Positions 25,897-35,524 of a DNA stretch of 64,000 nt are shown here, one piece after another. Location: assembly GCF_014205835.1 (NCBI RefSeq), contig NZ_JACHCQ010000012.1, forward strand, positions 1-64,000, given 5' to 3'. This stretch comes from Pedobacter sp. AK013 (GTDB lineage Bacteria > Bacteroidota > Bacteroidia > Sphingobacteriales > Sphingobacteriaceae). The notes beneath the pieces are model-generated. The model did no database searches. It was not told where the DNA came from and saw nothing but the letters and a program-made list of their open reading frames with translations. The first letter of the stretch is position 1. Each line of letters starts with the position of its first letter. A program made the position numbers and the translations under genes.

Positions 25897-26049
25897 ATTA
25901 ATGCTCATTTAAATGATTCAATCGAATTGTTTACAATTACTTAACTATGTTTAATTTTAATTCGCTGTTACATAGTTTGTTGTGTAAAATTTAAAATTTC
26001 TTTTGGGGGGTATACGCTATGTTGGGTACATACAGCAAACCACAAGCAA

Positions 26050-27195
26050 TTGAAAAAAGCAGAATTAACAAGTTTAACAGAAAAATACATAGCCGGTACT
26101 GCCAGTGGAGAAGAACGTCTTAAATTAGAATCTTGGTACAATAATCAATTGAACCAAAATACTTTGGCGAGTGAAAAACAGATTGATGAGGAAGAGCAAG
26201 TTAAAGTTGGCGAGAAGATTTTTAATAAGATTAATCAAGAAATAGAGCAGTATGAGAAAAAACGCCCTAACAGGTATTTTTATCGCTTAGCCGTTGCCGC
26301 CTCATTAATTGCCGTTTTAGGTTTTGGTTGGTTTATTTTAAGTGAGCGTACCGATCTTAAAAAAATAGATAAATCAGCCAGTTTAATCAAACCAGGCGGG
26401 AACAAAGCCTTTTTAACACTTGTTGATGGAACTAAAATTAATTTAGATCAGGCGCTAAATGGTACAATAGCCAAGCAAGAGGGAATTCAAATTACCAAAA
26501 CTGCCGACGGGCAATTGGTTTATACCGTTTTAGAAAATAAATCAGCGCTGGCTAAACCAGGTTTTAATACCATTAGTACTCCGGCCGGCGGCCAGTATCA
26601 GGTAACCCTGCCCGATGGAACTAAGGTTTGGTTAAACGCCATATCATCATTAAAATATCCTACCGCATTTACAGGCAAATATAGGGTGGTAGAGCTTACC
26701 GGCGAAGGTTATTTCGAAGTAGCTAAAAATAAAAACAAGCCTTTCAAACTTAAAACATCAAAACAAGAAATAAGTGTTTTGGGTACCCATTTTAATGTAA
26801 GTGCTTATGCTGATGACGCTGAGATTAAAACAACCCTGGTAGAAGGTGGGGTAGCCGTTAAAAACTTCAGTCCATTGGCTACAGGTTTGCTAAAACCAGG
26901 ACAGCAGGCTGTTTTTCACAATACGGGTTTCAAAGTGAGCAATGTTGATGTAGAAGAATATATCGCCTGGAAAAATGGCTTCTTTATGTTCAATAACGAA
27001 GGAATTAAAGAAGCGATGCAAAAATTAGCCAGGTGGTACGATGTTGATATAGAGTATGTTGGTGATTTTGATGGGATTTACTTCGGCGGATCTTTTTCGA
27101 AACACAACAACTTACAAGAAACCTTAAAAATATTAGAATCTACTGATAAGTTTAAATTTAAAATAGAAGGAAGGAGGATTAAAATTTTAAAATAA
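26050..27195 (+). CDS. FecR family anti-sigma factor
   Basis: 381 residues from a TTG codon; no in-frame ATG exists upstream, and the N-terminus KKAELTSLTEKYIAGTASGEE matches where FecR proteins begin. A cytoplasmic sigma-binding part (1-80) precedes one membrane helix (about 82-100), then the periplasmic FecR domain (about 160-265; GGQYQVTLPDGTKVWLNA, SLKYPTAF, LTGEGYFEV) and a C-terminal domain resembling STN (about 305-380; NNLQETLKIL). It holds the ECF factor inactive until the SusC receptor signals. Gap to the sigma gene is 153 bp. Confidence 0.92.
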   Translation: MKKAELTSLTEKYIAGTASGEERLKLESWYNNQLNQNTLASEKQIDEEEQVKVGEKIFNKINQEIEQYEKKRPNRYFYRLAVAASLIAVLGFGWFILSERTDLKKIDKSASLIKPGGNKAFLTLVDGTKINLDQALNGTIAKQEGIQITKTADGQLVYTVLENKSALAKPGFNTISTPAGGQYQVTLPDGTKVWLNAISSLKYPTAFTGKYRVVELTGEGYFEVAKNKNKPFKLKTSKQEISVLGTHFNVSAYADDAEIKTTLVEGGVAVKNFSPLATGLLKPGQQAVFHNTGFKVSNVDVEEYIAWKNGFFMFNNEGIKEAMQKLARWYDVDIEYVGDFDGIYFGGSFSKHNNLQETLKILESTDKFKFKIEGRRIKILK

Positions 27196-27216
27196 TACAT
27201 GAAATTTTAATCTAAA

Positions 27217-27248
27217 AAACGGATTTCGAGTGCAATCGAAACCCGTTT
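27217..27248 (+). terminator. Hairpin between fecR and susC, possible terminator
   Basis: AAACGG..TTTCGA (27217-27229) pairs with TCGAAA..CCGTTT (27236-27248) around a short loop, followed by an AAAGTTTT tract. It probably separates the regulatory pair from the receptor genes, which then rely on a sigma-factor-dependent promoter in 27249-27354. Confidence 0.6.
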
Positions 27249-27354
27249 AAAGTTTTAGATTAAAGTTGTTCCAACAATAACCAAATAGTTAAAACATTGT
27301 AAATGTAATAGCAACTGCTATAGGCATTTAATCAACCTAAAACCTAACAAATGT

Positions 27355-30300
27355 ATGAAAATTTACGATTTTAATTTATACGGTTCAAGCCGTATAAAGA
27401 ATAAAATTCTGTTATCTATGAAGCTAACCATCTTATTGCTTTTTATAGCCTTTTTACATGTTCATGCGGGCAGTTTTGCACAAAAGAACATTACGCTTAA
27501 TGAAAAAAATGCATCATTACAAAAAGTGCTTAAAGCAATAAAAAATCAAAGCGGATACAATGTGTTTTTTATCCAAAGCGATTTAAAAAAGGCAAACATG
27601 GTGAGCATTGATATCAAAGATATGCCTTTAACCGAAGCCTTAAATCAATGCTTCAAAAACCAGCCCTTAACCTATTCTATACAGGCCAATACTATTGTGG
27701 TTAAAGAACGTCCTACAAATGCGGGCCCTGCTAATAAGCCAGAACAAAGCGCGCCCGTAAACAAGGTTATCGACGTGATTGGTACTATTGTAGACGAAAT
27801 TGGTAAAGGTATACCCGGTGCCAGCATCAAAATAAAAGGCAGAGAGCAGGGCACGATGAGTGATGAAAGTGGAAACTTTAAACTAACTGGTGTGGCCGAT
27901 GATGCCATTTTAGTCATCTCTTATTTAGGTTATCAAACCAAAGAAATAAAAGCATCGGCTACGGTAAAAGTTACTTTGTTGCCACAAAGCAACGATTTAA
28001 GCGAGGTAGTAGTGGTAGCTTATGGTACACAAAAAAAATCGAGTTTAACCGGAGCCATTGCAACCATTACACCTAAACAATTAAAAGAACGACCTGTAAC
28101 CTCAATACAAAATGCTTTACAGGGTATTTCTCCAGGTTTAACCATTTTACAACGCCCTGGCGATGTAAGTGCCAGTGCTACCGGTGGTACTGCCGTTAAT
28201 ATTAGGGGCAGAAGCAGTTTGGCAGGTGCAGGTACTCCACTTTACATTATTGATGGTATTCCGGCCAGTTCGCAAGAGTTTGCCACCCTTAATCCAAATG
28301 ATATTTCGGGCATGTCCGTACTAAAAGATGCCTCTTCTGCTGCTTTATATGGCTCGAGAGCTGCAAATGGCGTAATTATGGTAACCACTAAAAGAGGTGG
28401 TGGAGAAAAAGCAACCATCGAGTTTAATGCCAACTACGGCTGGCAATCTCCAACCCGTATTGCAAAATATTTAGGATCAGTAGATTATACTACACTTTAT
28501 AACGAAGCACTCACCAATGTTGGCCGTAGCCCTATGTACACGCCGGCACAAATAGAGTTATACAGAAATGGTTCACAACCAGATTTATATCCAAATACTG
28601 ATTGGTATAAAGAAGTTTTAAGGCCAAACGCACCGCAAGGCGATGTGAATTTAAACATCAATGCACCTGGAAAAATAACCAGTAGTTATTTGGGCTTAAA
28701 TTATTTAACGCAGGAATCGTTGATTCCGAACAAAGACCAGGATCGGTTTAGTGCAAAATTAAATACTGAGACTAAGGTTATCGAAAATATTCTGAAGATA
28801 GGTACCAATATCTCCTTCATTAATCAGGCTTTTGATCGTTTGGGTAACTTATCGTGGACAGAGTTAAACCGTTCTTTGCCAACCACTGTTTTTCGCCAGA
28901 GTAATGGCCAGTGGGGTTCGGTAAACAACGGAACGGTAGCCAGTAGTTCATTGCCATACCGTAACCAGGCCCGTATGATTGCCGAATCATCAAAAGGCAG
29001 CAACCGTAATAATTTGCTCCAAACTGCTGCCAACGCTACCTTAACGCCATTAAAAGGTCTATCAATTAATGGATTGGTTTCGTTAAAATTTACCAATAAC
29101 AATAGCACGGCCTTTAACAATACCATGGCTCCGATTAATAACTTTTTAACTGGCAACCCTATTCCGCTACCTGCAGGACAAGGCACACAGAACGACTTAA
29201 GGGAGTATTGGTCTAAAAGAAAAGAATTGTTGGTGCAAGCTACTGCAGATTATGAACGTACTTTTGGCAAACATTACGGAAAGGTAACGGTAGGTTCATC
29301 GCAAGAAAGCAATGTACTTAGAAGTGCATTTCTTGGCCGCAGAAACTTTCCTAATAACGATTTAAGTACCATCATTAATGGTTCTGGTAACGGAGAAGAT
29401 ATTTTATCAGATAATAACAATGACGATATTATTGCAGGTGTTTATGGTCTTGCTAATAGAACTGCTGCCGAAGAATGGGCCATGCGATCGATGTTTGGTC
29501 GTTTTAACTATGCTTTTGAAGATAAATACCTGTTAGAGGTAAATGCCCGTATTGATTATTCTTCACGTTTCCGTGAAGATGTACGTAGGGCCTTCTTTCC
29601 GTCGTTTTCTGCCGGATGGGTAGTTTCAAAAGAAGACTTCATGAAAAACATCAACTGGGTTGATAATTTAAAGCTCCGTGGTTCTTATGGTTCATTGGGT
29701 AACCAGGATGTGGTTGCCGTTGGTAATTATTTTAACCGATTAAACTCGGGCTTTCAATATAGCTTTGAAGGTACCGCACAGGATGGAATCTGGCAGGCAG
29801 ACGGATCGTGGCCAACCACAACCTGGGAAAAAGTATATATGACCGATTTCGGAGCAGATATGACCTTATTTAAAGGTAAATTAGACATTACCGCAGATTA
29901 CTACATTAAGGATACCAAAGATTTGTTATTGCGTAATGCCGCTTTGGCAACTTATCCCTTAACCGTACCTTTTACCAATGCAGCAAGTACCCGTAATACA
30001 GGCTTTGAGCTGGCTGTTACTCATAACAACCGCATTGGTAAAGATTTTACTTTTAGTGTAGGCGGTAACTTATCATTAATTAAAAGTAAAATCACCAAAA
30101 TTGGTGATAACAACAATGACCTCTTTGCGGATGATCTATATATTCAAAGAGTTGGTGAATCGCTTGGGTCTTTTTACGGGTATATTGCTGATGGTCTTTT
30201 TGTTAGTAATGAAGAGGTTGCTTCACATGCTTTTCAAGATGCTCGTACCAGAGCTGGAGATATTAAATACAGGGATATAAATGGCGATAATGTGATTAAC

Positions 30301-30822
30301 GCAGCCGACCGTACCATTATTGGCAACGACGTACCTTTTGTAAACTATGGTTTTAATTTAAGTGCCGCGTACAAGGGGTTCGATTTTAATATCCTTACTT
30401 ATGGCGTAGCCAAAGTAAAAACCTTTTTGGGCCAGGAAGCTTCAACACCTTTTTTTAACGGTGCAAATGCTAAAGTACAGTTGTTAAACCGCTGGACAAA
30501 AGAAAACCCTGATCCAAATGCAGATTTCCCGAGGACATTGTTAACTGCTGATGCAGGTCATAATATCAATCAGCTTTCATCATTTTACCTGTTCAGTGGT
30601 TCTTACTTCAGGGTAAGGGGCATTACTTTAGGGTATACCTTACCTCAAAATGCTGTGAAAAAAATTGGTTTGTCTAAACTGAGAATTTACGGAACTGCCA
30701 ATAATCCTTTCACTATTATGGCCGATAAACGTTTGGGTGATTATGATCCCGAATCTGCTTCAGGCCGCGGTGGTTATCCGGGTATTAAAACGTGGTCGTT
30801 TGGTTTAAGTGCAGGATTATAA
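27355..30822 (+). CDS. SusC family TonB-linked transporter with STN signalling domain
   Basis: 1155 residues: signal anchor (about 22-42, ending AGSFAQ), STN domain (about 48-112; NASLQKVLKAIKNQSGYNVFF), carboxypeptidase-like domain (about 135-215), plug (about 215-345; VVVAYGTQKKSSLTGAI, NIRGRSS, SVLKDASSAALYGSRAANGVIMVTT) and barrel. The STN domain is what FecR reads, so this is the sensor/transporter of the ECF-FecR pair upstream. It imports a glycan or other large nutrient with the SusD encoded 1 bp after its stop. No enzymes accompany it, so the substrate is unknown. Confidence 0.95.
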   Translation: MKIYDFNLYGSSRIKNKILLSMKLTILLLFIAFLHVHAGSFAQKNITLNEKNASLQKVLKAIKNQSGYNVFFIQSDLKKANMVSIDIKDMPLTEALNQCFKNQPLTYSIQANTIVVKERPTNAGPANKPEQSAPVNKVIDVIGTIVDEIGKGIPGASIKIKGREQGTMSDESGNFKLTGVADDAILVISYLGYQTKEIKASATVKVTLLPQSNDLSEVVVVAYGTQKKSSLTGAIATITPKQLKERPVTSIQNALQGISPGLTILQRPGDVSASATGGTAVNIRGRSSLAGAGTPLYIIDGIPASSQEFATLNPNDISGMSVLKDASSAALYGSRAANGVIMVTTKRGGGEKATIEFNANYGWQSPTRIAKYLGSVDYTTLYNEALTNVGRSPMYTPAQIELYRNGSQPDLYPNTDWYKEVLRPNAPQGDVNLNINAPGKITSSYLGLNYLTQESLIPNKDQDRFSAKLNTETKVIENILKIGTNISFINQAFDRLGNLSWTELNRSLPTTVFRQSNGQWGSVNNGTVASSSLPYRNQARMIAESSKGSNRNNLLQTAANATLTPLKGLSINGLVSLKFTNNNSTAFNNTMAPINNFLTGNPIPLPAGQGTQNDLREYWSKRKELLVQATADYERTFGKHYGKVTVGSSQESNVLRSAFLGRRNFPNNDLSTIINGSGNGEDILSDNNNDDIIAGVYGLANRTAAEEWAMRSMFGRFNYAFEDKYLLEVNARIDYSSRFREDVRRAFFPSFSAGWVVSKEDFMKNINWVDNLKLRGSYGSLGNQDVVAVGNYFNRLNSGFQYSFEGTAQDGIWQADGSWPTTTWEKVYMTDFGADMTLFKGKLDITADYYIKDTKDLLLRNAALATYPLTVPFTNAASTRNTGFELAVTHNNRIGKDFTFSVGGNLSLIKSKITKIGDNNNDLFADDLYIQRVGESLGSFYGYIADGLFVSNEEVASHAFQDARTRAGDIKYRDINGDNVINAADRTIIGNDVPFVNYGFNLSAAYKGFDFNILTYGVAKVKTFLGQEASTPFFNGANAKVQLLNRWTKENPDPNADFPRTLLTADAGHNINQLSSFYLFSGSYFRVRGITLGYTLPQNAVKKIGLSKLRIYGTANNPFTIMADKRLGDYDPESASGRGGYPGIKTWSFGLSAGL

Positions 30823-30823
30823 A

Positions 30824-32488
30824 ATGAATAGAAAAATGAAAAAGATATATATAGTTACAAGCATATTGTTATCAACTGCTTTGGTTTCTTGCAAAAAAGA
30901 TTTTTTAGAAAGGCCACCATTAAACCAGGTATCGGAAGCTACTTTCTGGAAAAACGCAAATGATGTTTACCTGGCCGTAAATGGGGTGTATAACCAGTTA
31001 CCTGGCGATGGCATGGTGTACGACGACGCGGCTGCAGATAATGCACATGCGCAATATCCGTGGGAAAGTTCGGCAACAGACGTATCATCAGGTAATGTAA
31101 ACTCTGCTTTAGATGCAGGCTGGGATTTTACCGCAATTGGCCGTGCCAATTATTTTTTAGATAATGCAGATAAGGTAACTGCTATTGATAAAACTTTGCT
31201 GGATCGCTATAAAGCCGAAGTTCGTTTTATCAGGGCAAATGCCTACTTCTGGTTGATTTGTAAATTTGGTGATGTGCCATTATCGACAAAAACTGTTGAG
31301 CTTGGCAGAGAAAATATTCCAAGAACACCAAAAGCAGAAGTATTAAAATTTGTAGTTGATGAATTAGATGCTATTGCTAAAATTTTACCGCAAAGTTATG
31401 CTGGTGGTAAACCAAATGAAAAGGGCCGCATTACCAAAGGTGCAGCACTTGCTTTAAAAGCACGTGCATACTTATACGATGGCCAGTGGCAATTGGCTGC
31501 CGATGCAGCAAGCCAGGTAATGACTTTGGGTTACAGTTTGTTTAAAGTAACGGCCGAAGATGCCTTAAGTGCCAAAGATAATTACAGTGCATGGGTAGAT
31601 TTTGCAAATGCCGACGACGAGAAAAAGTTCCGTTTAGGTCTGCGTAGCTACGAAGCCTTGTTTCAACAGGCCAATGAGGGAAATGTGGAAGTGATTTTAG
31701 ACAGACAGCGTATTCCGCAACAGGATCCTAATGCTTTAAACACCCTGTTGCCTTCTGCTGATTTAGGTGGATGGGGCTCAATTGCACCGACACAAGAGCT
31801 GGTAAACAGTTATCCAAGTTATAAAACCGGCGATTTAATTACACCGCCTACACCAGCACAACGTGCTGCATGGTATAAAGCCAAAGATCCGGCATTTAAA
31901 AACGAATATAAAAACAGGGATCCCCGCTTTTATGCCAGTATTTTATTTGATGGAAACCCATGGAATGCCATTGAAGACGGCTATACCTTTAAATGGACCG
32001 AGGGCGCAGGTAATACCGCATTAACAGGTTATAGCGTGCGTAAAATGGTAGATCCGAAAATCTACCGTGATCAGATGGAAAATCACGCCAACAATATCCT
32101 GATCCGTTACGCAGAGGTTTTATTAACCTATGCGGAAGCCAAAAATGAATTAACAGGTCCTGATGGATCGGTATACGATGCTTTAGATCAGATCAGGACC
32201 CGTGCTGGTATGCCAGTAGTAGACAGAACTAAATATGCTACTCAGGCAACCTTAAGAGAATTGATCAGGAACGAAAGACGTATAGAGCTTGCTATAGAAG
32301 GGCAGCGTTATATGGACATCAGAAGATGGAAAATTGCGCCACAGGTAATGAAATCTATTTTTAGTATCAGCGATGCGGTTAAACCTATCCAGGTTAGAAC
32401 CTGGACTGATAAATTGTATTTAATGCCAATCCCGCAAGATCAGCTAGATCTTTCTAAAGGCATTTTAAAGCAGAACAGCGGTTATTAA
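30824..32488 (+). CDS. RagB/SusD family nutrient-binding lipoprotein
   Basis: 554 residues from the ATG at 30824, one base after the susC stop; a second ATG four codons later is also possible. Lipoprotein signal with the cysteine in ALVSCKKDFLERPPL. Typical SusD helices occur (ANAYFWLICKFGDVPLSTKTVEL) and the C-terminal block RNERRIELAIEGQRYMDIRRWK is intact, followed by YLMPIPQDQLDLSKG. It binds the ligand and closes the SusC channel. A strong terminator follows 32 bp after its stop, so the operon ends here without enzymes. Confidence 0.95.
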   Translation: MNRKMKKIYIVTSILLSTALVSCKKDFLERPPLNQVSEATFWKNANDVYLAVNGVYNQLPGDGMVYDDAAADNAHAQYPWESSATDVSSGNVNSALDAGWDFTAIGRANYFLDNADKVTAIDKTLLDRYKAEVRFIRANAYFWLICKFGDVPLSTKTVELGRENIPRTPKAEVLKFVVDELDAIAKILPQSYAGGKPNEKGRITKGAALALKARAYLYDGQWQLAADAASQVMTLGYSLFKVTAEDALSAKDNYSAWVDFANADDEKKFRLGLRSYEALFQQANEGNVEVILDRQRIPQQDPNALNTLLPSADLGGWGSIAPTQELVNSYPSYKTGDLITPPTPAQRAAWYKAKDPAFKNEYKNRDPRFYASILFDGNPWNAIEDGYTFKWTEGAGNTALTGYSVRKMVDPKIYRDQMENHANNILIRYAEVLLTYAEAKNELTGPDGSVYDALDQIRTRAGMPVVDRTKYATQATLRELIRNERRIELAIEGQRYMDIRRWKIAPQVMKSIFSISDAVKPIQVRTWTDKLYLMPIPQDQLDLSKGILKQNSGY

Positions 32489-32520
32489 GATAAATGCATC
32501 TACTTATGCGCACAATGATT

Positions 32521-32556
32521 ATAGCGGCCAGGTTTATCCTGGTCGCTATTTTTTTT
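32521..32556 (+). terminator. Strong Rho-independent terminator after susD
   Basis: ATAGCGGCCAGG (32521-32532) and TCCTGGTCGCTAT (32537-32549) form a long stem with a short loop, directly followed by a run of T residues. It ends the SusCD operon. Confidence 0.92.
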
Positions 32557-32702
32557 GATCAGATTATTTCATTGTATTCAGTTGCCCATTATTAGGACTG
32601 TAGTGGATGGTTATTCAAGAGATAAACTAAACTTCCTTTCATTTTCTTATAGCAAACTGCCGCAAGACTTCTGGTTTTGGACTAAAAACTCCAAACTAAA
32701 TT

Positions 32703-33281
32703 CTATTTTACCCGCACATTTGCGCCCGCCAACCTAACCGTTTCGCTAATCCTTGTTGCTCTTGTTTCTGCTCTTTTGGCCTCTGATATCCATTTTAGTA
32801 TAGCCTTCTTTGAAGAACGGGGAAATTTTTGCCAGTGTGTTTGTGCCAGCATGTTTGATTCAAATTCTTTTTTTAAATCATCAGGAACAACCAGATTTTC
32901 CACATCGTTCAAGGCATCCCACATGCCGTTGGCTTTTGCTATTTCGATTGTTTGCAAACCCGCAGGGCTCATTAATCCTTGCTCAATCATGTTTAGGGCT
33001 TTATTTTTGTTTATAGCGCTCCAATTACTTTTGGCTTTTCTTTTAGAGAAAAATTGATAACGGCTTTCTTCATCACGCTTAACTGTTAAGCTGTCAATCC
33101 ATCCATAACAAAGTGCTTCATCAACTGCGTTACTATGAGGTAAACTATTCGCTGATGCATCTTTTTTATAGATAATTAACCAAGCAGATACCTCTTTTTC
33201 ATGGTTTTCAGCAAGCCATTGGCGCCAGTCGGCTTGGGTTTTAGCATAAAAAGCTTTAACGCCGTTTTTTATTTCTTCCAT
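32703..33281 (-). CDS. YdeI/OmpD-associated family protein
   Basis: 192 residues from the ATG at 33281; in-frame codons a few bases earlier would only add MIMIS. Family features are AFYAKTQADWRQWLAENHEKEVSAWLIIYKK near the N-terminus, DEALCYGWIDSLTVKRDEE, the RKAKSNWSAINK segment (about 84-95), and a C-terminal helix-rich part ending SEAKRAETRATRISETVRLAGANVRVK. There is no signal peptide, so it is cytoplasmic. Members are linked loosely to resistance to cationic peptides or bacteriocins, but biochemical roles are unclear. Confidence 0.85.
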   Translation of the reverse strand: MEEIKNGVKAFYAKTQADWRQWLAENHEKEVSAWLIIYKKDASANSLPHSNAVDEALCYGWIDSLTVKRDEESRYQFFSKRKAKSNWSAINKNKALNMIEQGLMSPAGLQTIEIAKANGMWDALNDVENLVVPDDLKKEFESNMLAQTHWQKFPRSSKKAILKWISEAKRAETRATRISETVRLAGANVRVK

Positions 33282-33298
33282 AGAGATCATTATCAAGG

Positions 33299-33523
33299 TT
33301 AATCGGTTTTTTGTGTAAATTGGTTAATCAACGCCAAACGCCCAACTCCAAACCTCTTCTTCTCCAAGTTGGTAATTCCCCATAAATCGTAGCTAATCCG
33401 GCCATAAAAAATCGAATCGATACCATCTAAAGAATCGTTAAAATTGGTATCACCATCCATAGTGTACCAATCAATTTCTCCATTAGGGACTTCAATGTAT
33501 CTATCTAGTATATTACGTCTAAA
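33299..33523 (-). pseudogene. Remnant of a dihydrofolate reductase-like (RibD C-terminal fold) gene
   Basis: Read on the minus strand, about 60 codons give LDRYIEVPNGEIDWYTMDGD then DSLDGIDSIFYGRISYDLWG, closely resembling the N-terminal part of YyaP-type dihydrofolate reductase-fold proteins (usually SLDGYIA...DW, then GRxTY). No start codon is left: upstream the frame meets a stop near 33523, and after SYDLWG the match is lost before a stop at 33299. The rest of the roughly 180-residue protein is missing. It lies directly upstream of the YdeI-type gene on the same strand. Confidence 0.55.
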
Positions 33524-33658
33524 TTACAAAATATCCTTTAAACCGATCTTGAAATTAGATTTGGCATTCGCGAGCATCAGTTAATTATTCAACTTAACCA
33601 TAAGTTAACATATACGCTCTTTCTTTGTCTGGCATTGCCTGATATAGATATTTTTAAT

Positions 33659-35263
33659 ATGATCAAATCCTTTAGTGTTCTTGTACTTTTTCTGCTTTTC
33701 ATTTCGAATGCAATTGCGCAGGAAGAAAAATTCGAATCGATTATTGCGCTGAATCAAAAAAATCCGACTGCTGCCCTGGCTCAATTAAAAAAAATATATG
33801 CCAAATCTATTGATGATAATGATGAGCTTTTAGAAGGTAAATGTTTGCAGCAAATGGGCAAGGTTTGTTATACGCAGGGTCATTTTAGCCAATCGTTAGA
33901 ATTCTTTTTAAAAGCAGATAAAATATTCAACAATGCCAACCAATCGCTTTTATTGGCTGCTAACCTTAACGATGTGGGTGTGCTTTACTATTACATGAAG
34001 CAGAAAGACAAAGCAATGAACAGCTATCGCAAAGCCATAAGTGTTTATAAAAGATCGAATAATTTAATTGGCCAGGCAACCGTTTTGGGTAATATTGGGC
34101 AGTTATATGAAAAAAGGCAACTTTACGATAGTGCATTTTACTATCAAAAACTGGCTTTAAAAATAAACGAACAGATTAACGATAAAAGTGGGGCGGCCAA
34201 AATACACGAAAACCTGGGCAGCATATATGAAGACCTGGAGCGTTATGATTCTGCTTACGTACATTTTAAACAGTCGTTAAATTTATATCAGGAAGACCAT
34301 AATAACCTGGGGAGTATTGAAGTAATTAATAATTTAGGCGATATCCTTCGTAAAACAGGCCGGTATAAGGAGAGTATTGTACAAACCGAAACAGCATTTA
34401 AACTGGCCGAAAAGATGGGTAATGTTTATCAGTTAAGTTCCTGCTGTAGAGATTTAGGTAAGGCGTATGAACTGTTGAACAATATGGATAGCGCTTACCA
34501 TTATGTAAAACTTGGATATAAATACACCATCGACCTCTATTCGCAAGATGGTGCCAGGCAGGTGGCATTTTTGCAGGTACTTTACGATATCAATAAAAAA
34601 TCAGATGAGATTTCTAAACTGAAAAACGATAGGAAAGTAAACAGGATTATTGCTTTTTCTGCCACCATTGTAGTAGTATTAATAGTTGTTTTGGGTTTTG
34701 TAATTTTTAGCAGGCAGCGCTTAAAGTTAAAAGATCAACAGATGCTGGCACGACAGAAAGCAATAGAACACGATATGACCAGCTTGGCGCTCAAAAATCT
34801 TCAGCTCGAAGAGCAAAATCTAAAACAGTTATTAGAAGTTAAAAGCAGAGAACTGTCTACCCATACCCTAAACCTGATTAAACACAACCAGTTTTTGGAA
34901 AAGCTTAGGAGCACTTTACAGGCGATGATAAAAGATGATAAGCGCGATCAGAAAAAGCAGATGAACCAGATCCTCACCGAAATTAATCAGAGCTTTAATC
35001 ACGAACGTAACTGGAAAGAATTTACGCTGGCTTTTGAACAGGTGCATCATCAATTTCTCGAAAGCCTGAAAAAATATAGCAATGAGCTTACTTCAGCAGA
35101 TATGCGCTTAATTGCATTGTTAAAAATGAACCTCGATTCTGGCGATATGGCAACCTTACTTGGTATTTCTACCGATAGCCTGAGGGTATCGAGATATAGG
35201 TTAAGGAAAAAGCTAAATCTGGCACAAGGCGATAATTTATCAGCATTTATCCAGGCGTTATAA
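33659..35263 (+). CDS. TPR-containing membrane protein with C-terminal LuxR-like helix-turn-helix
   Basis: 534 residues from the ATG at 33659, which begins a signal peptide (MIKSFSVLVLFLLFISNAIAQ). About six tetratricopeptide repeats follow (about 35-285; for instance LNDVGVLYYYMKQKDKAMNSYRKA in two parts, and LGNIGQLYEKRQLYDSAFYYQKLAL). Then come a membrane helix (about 317-338), a coiled coil (about 345-440), and a helix-turn-helix (about 480-530; MRLIALLKMNLDSGDMATLLG, SLRVSRYRLRKKL). This is the Bacteroidota type of membrane-bound TPR regulator: a periplasmic sensor and a cytoplasmic DNA-binding end. It precedes the TonB receptor/phytase operon by 261 bp and may control it. Confidence 0.8.
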   Translation: MIKSFSVLVLFLLFISNAIAQEEKFESIIALNQKNPTAALAQLKKIYAKSIDDNDELLEGKCLQQMGKVCYTQGHFSQSLEFFLKADKIFNNANQSLLLAANLNDVGVLYYYMKQKDKAMNSYRKAISVYKRSNNLIGQATVLGNIGQLYEKRQLYDSAFYYQKLALKINEQINDKSGAAKIHENLGSIYEDLERYDSAYVHFKQSLNLYQEDHNNLGSIEVINNLGDILRKTGRYKESIVQTETAFKLAEKMGNVYQLSSCCRDLGKAYELLNNMDSAYHYVKLGYKYTIDLYSQDGARQVAFLQVLYDINKKSDEISKLKNDRKVNRIIAFSATIVVVLIVVLGFVIFSRQRLKLKDQQMLARQKAIEHDMTSLALKNLQLEEQNLKQLLEVKSRELSTHTLNLIKHNQFLEKLRSTLQAMIKDDKRDQKKQMNQILTEINQSFNHERNWKEFTLAFEQVHHQFLESLKKYSNELTSADMRLIALLKMNLDSGDMATLLGISTDSLRVSRYRLRKKLNLAQGDNLSAFIQAL

Positions 35264-35422
35264 CCGTTACATCAGCTGTAATATTGTGGCCCGTTTTTTT
35301 GATTTGATGGGCTTAACAATTCGTTAATGTAACGGTAATAAAAGCATAATGGTGTTTTGGTGCTTATTTAATTTATTGATAATCATTTTGTTATGTTTTT
35401 GTGTTGCCTTTTTATATATGCT

Positions 35423-35472
35423 TGTTGTAACGCTGTTGCCTTTATGTAACCCTTATAATTTCATTGTGTAAT
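35423..35472 (+). promoter_or_regulatory. Candidate Pho box: TGT repeats phased at 11 bp
   Basis: TGTTGT (35423), TGTTGC (35434), TGTAAC (35445) and TGTAAT (35467) occur at exact multiples of 11 bp; the 35456 register holds the weaker TAATTT. PhoB-type activators bind tandem 11-bp direct repeats of this kind. The array ends about 52 bp before the ATG of the TonB receptor that leads the phytase genes, so phosphate control is plausible. A 10-bp inverted repeat (35263-35272 with 35327-35336) precedes it. Confidence 0.5.
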
Positions 35473-35524
35473 CTGGTGTATACACCTTTGCCCTGTCGAC
35501 AATAAAAAGACATAACCAAACACA

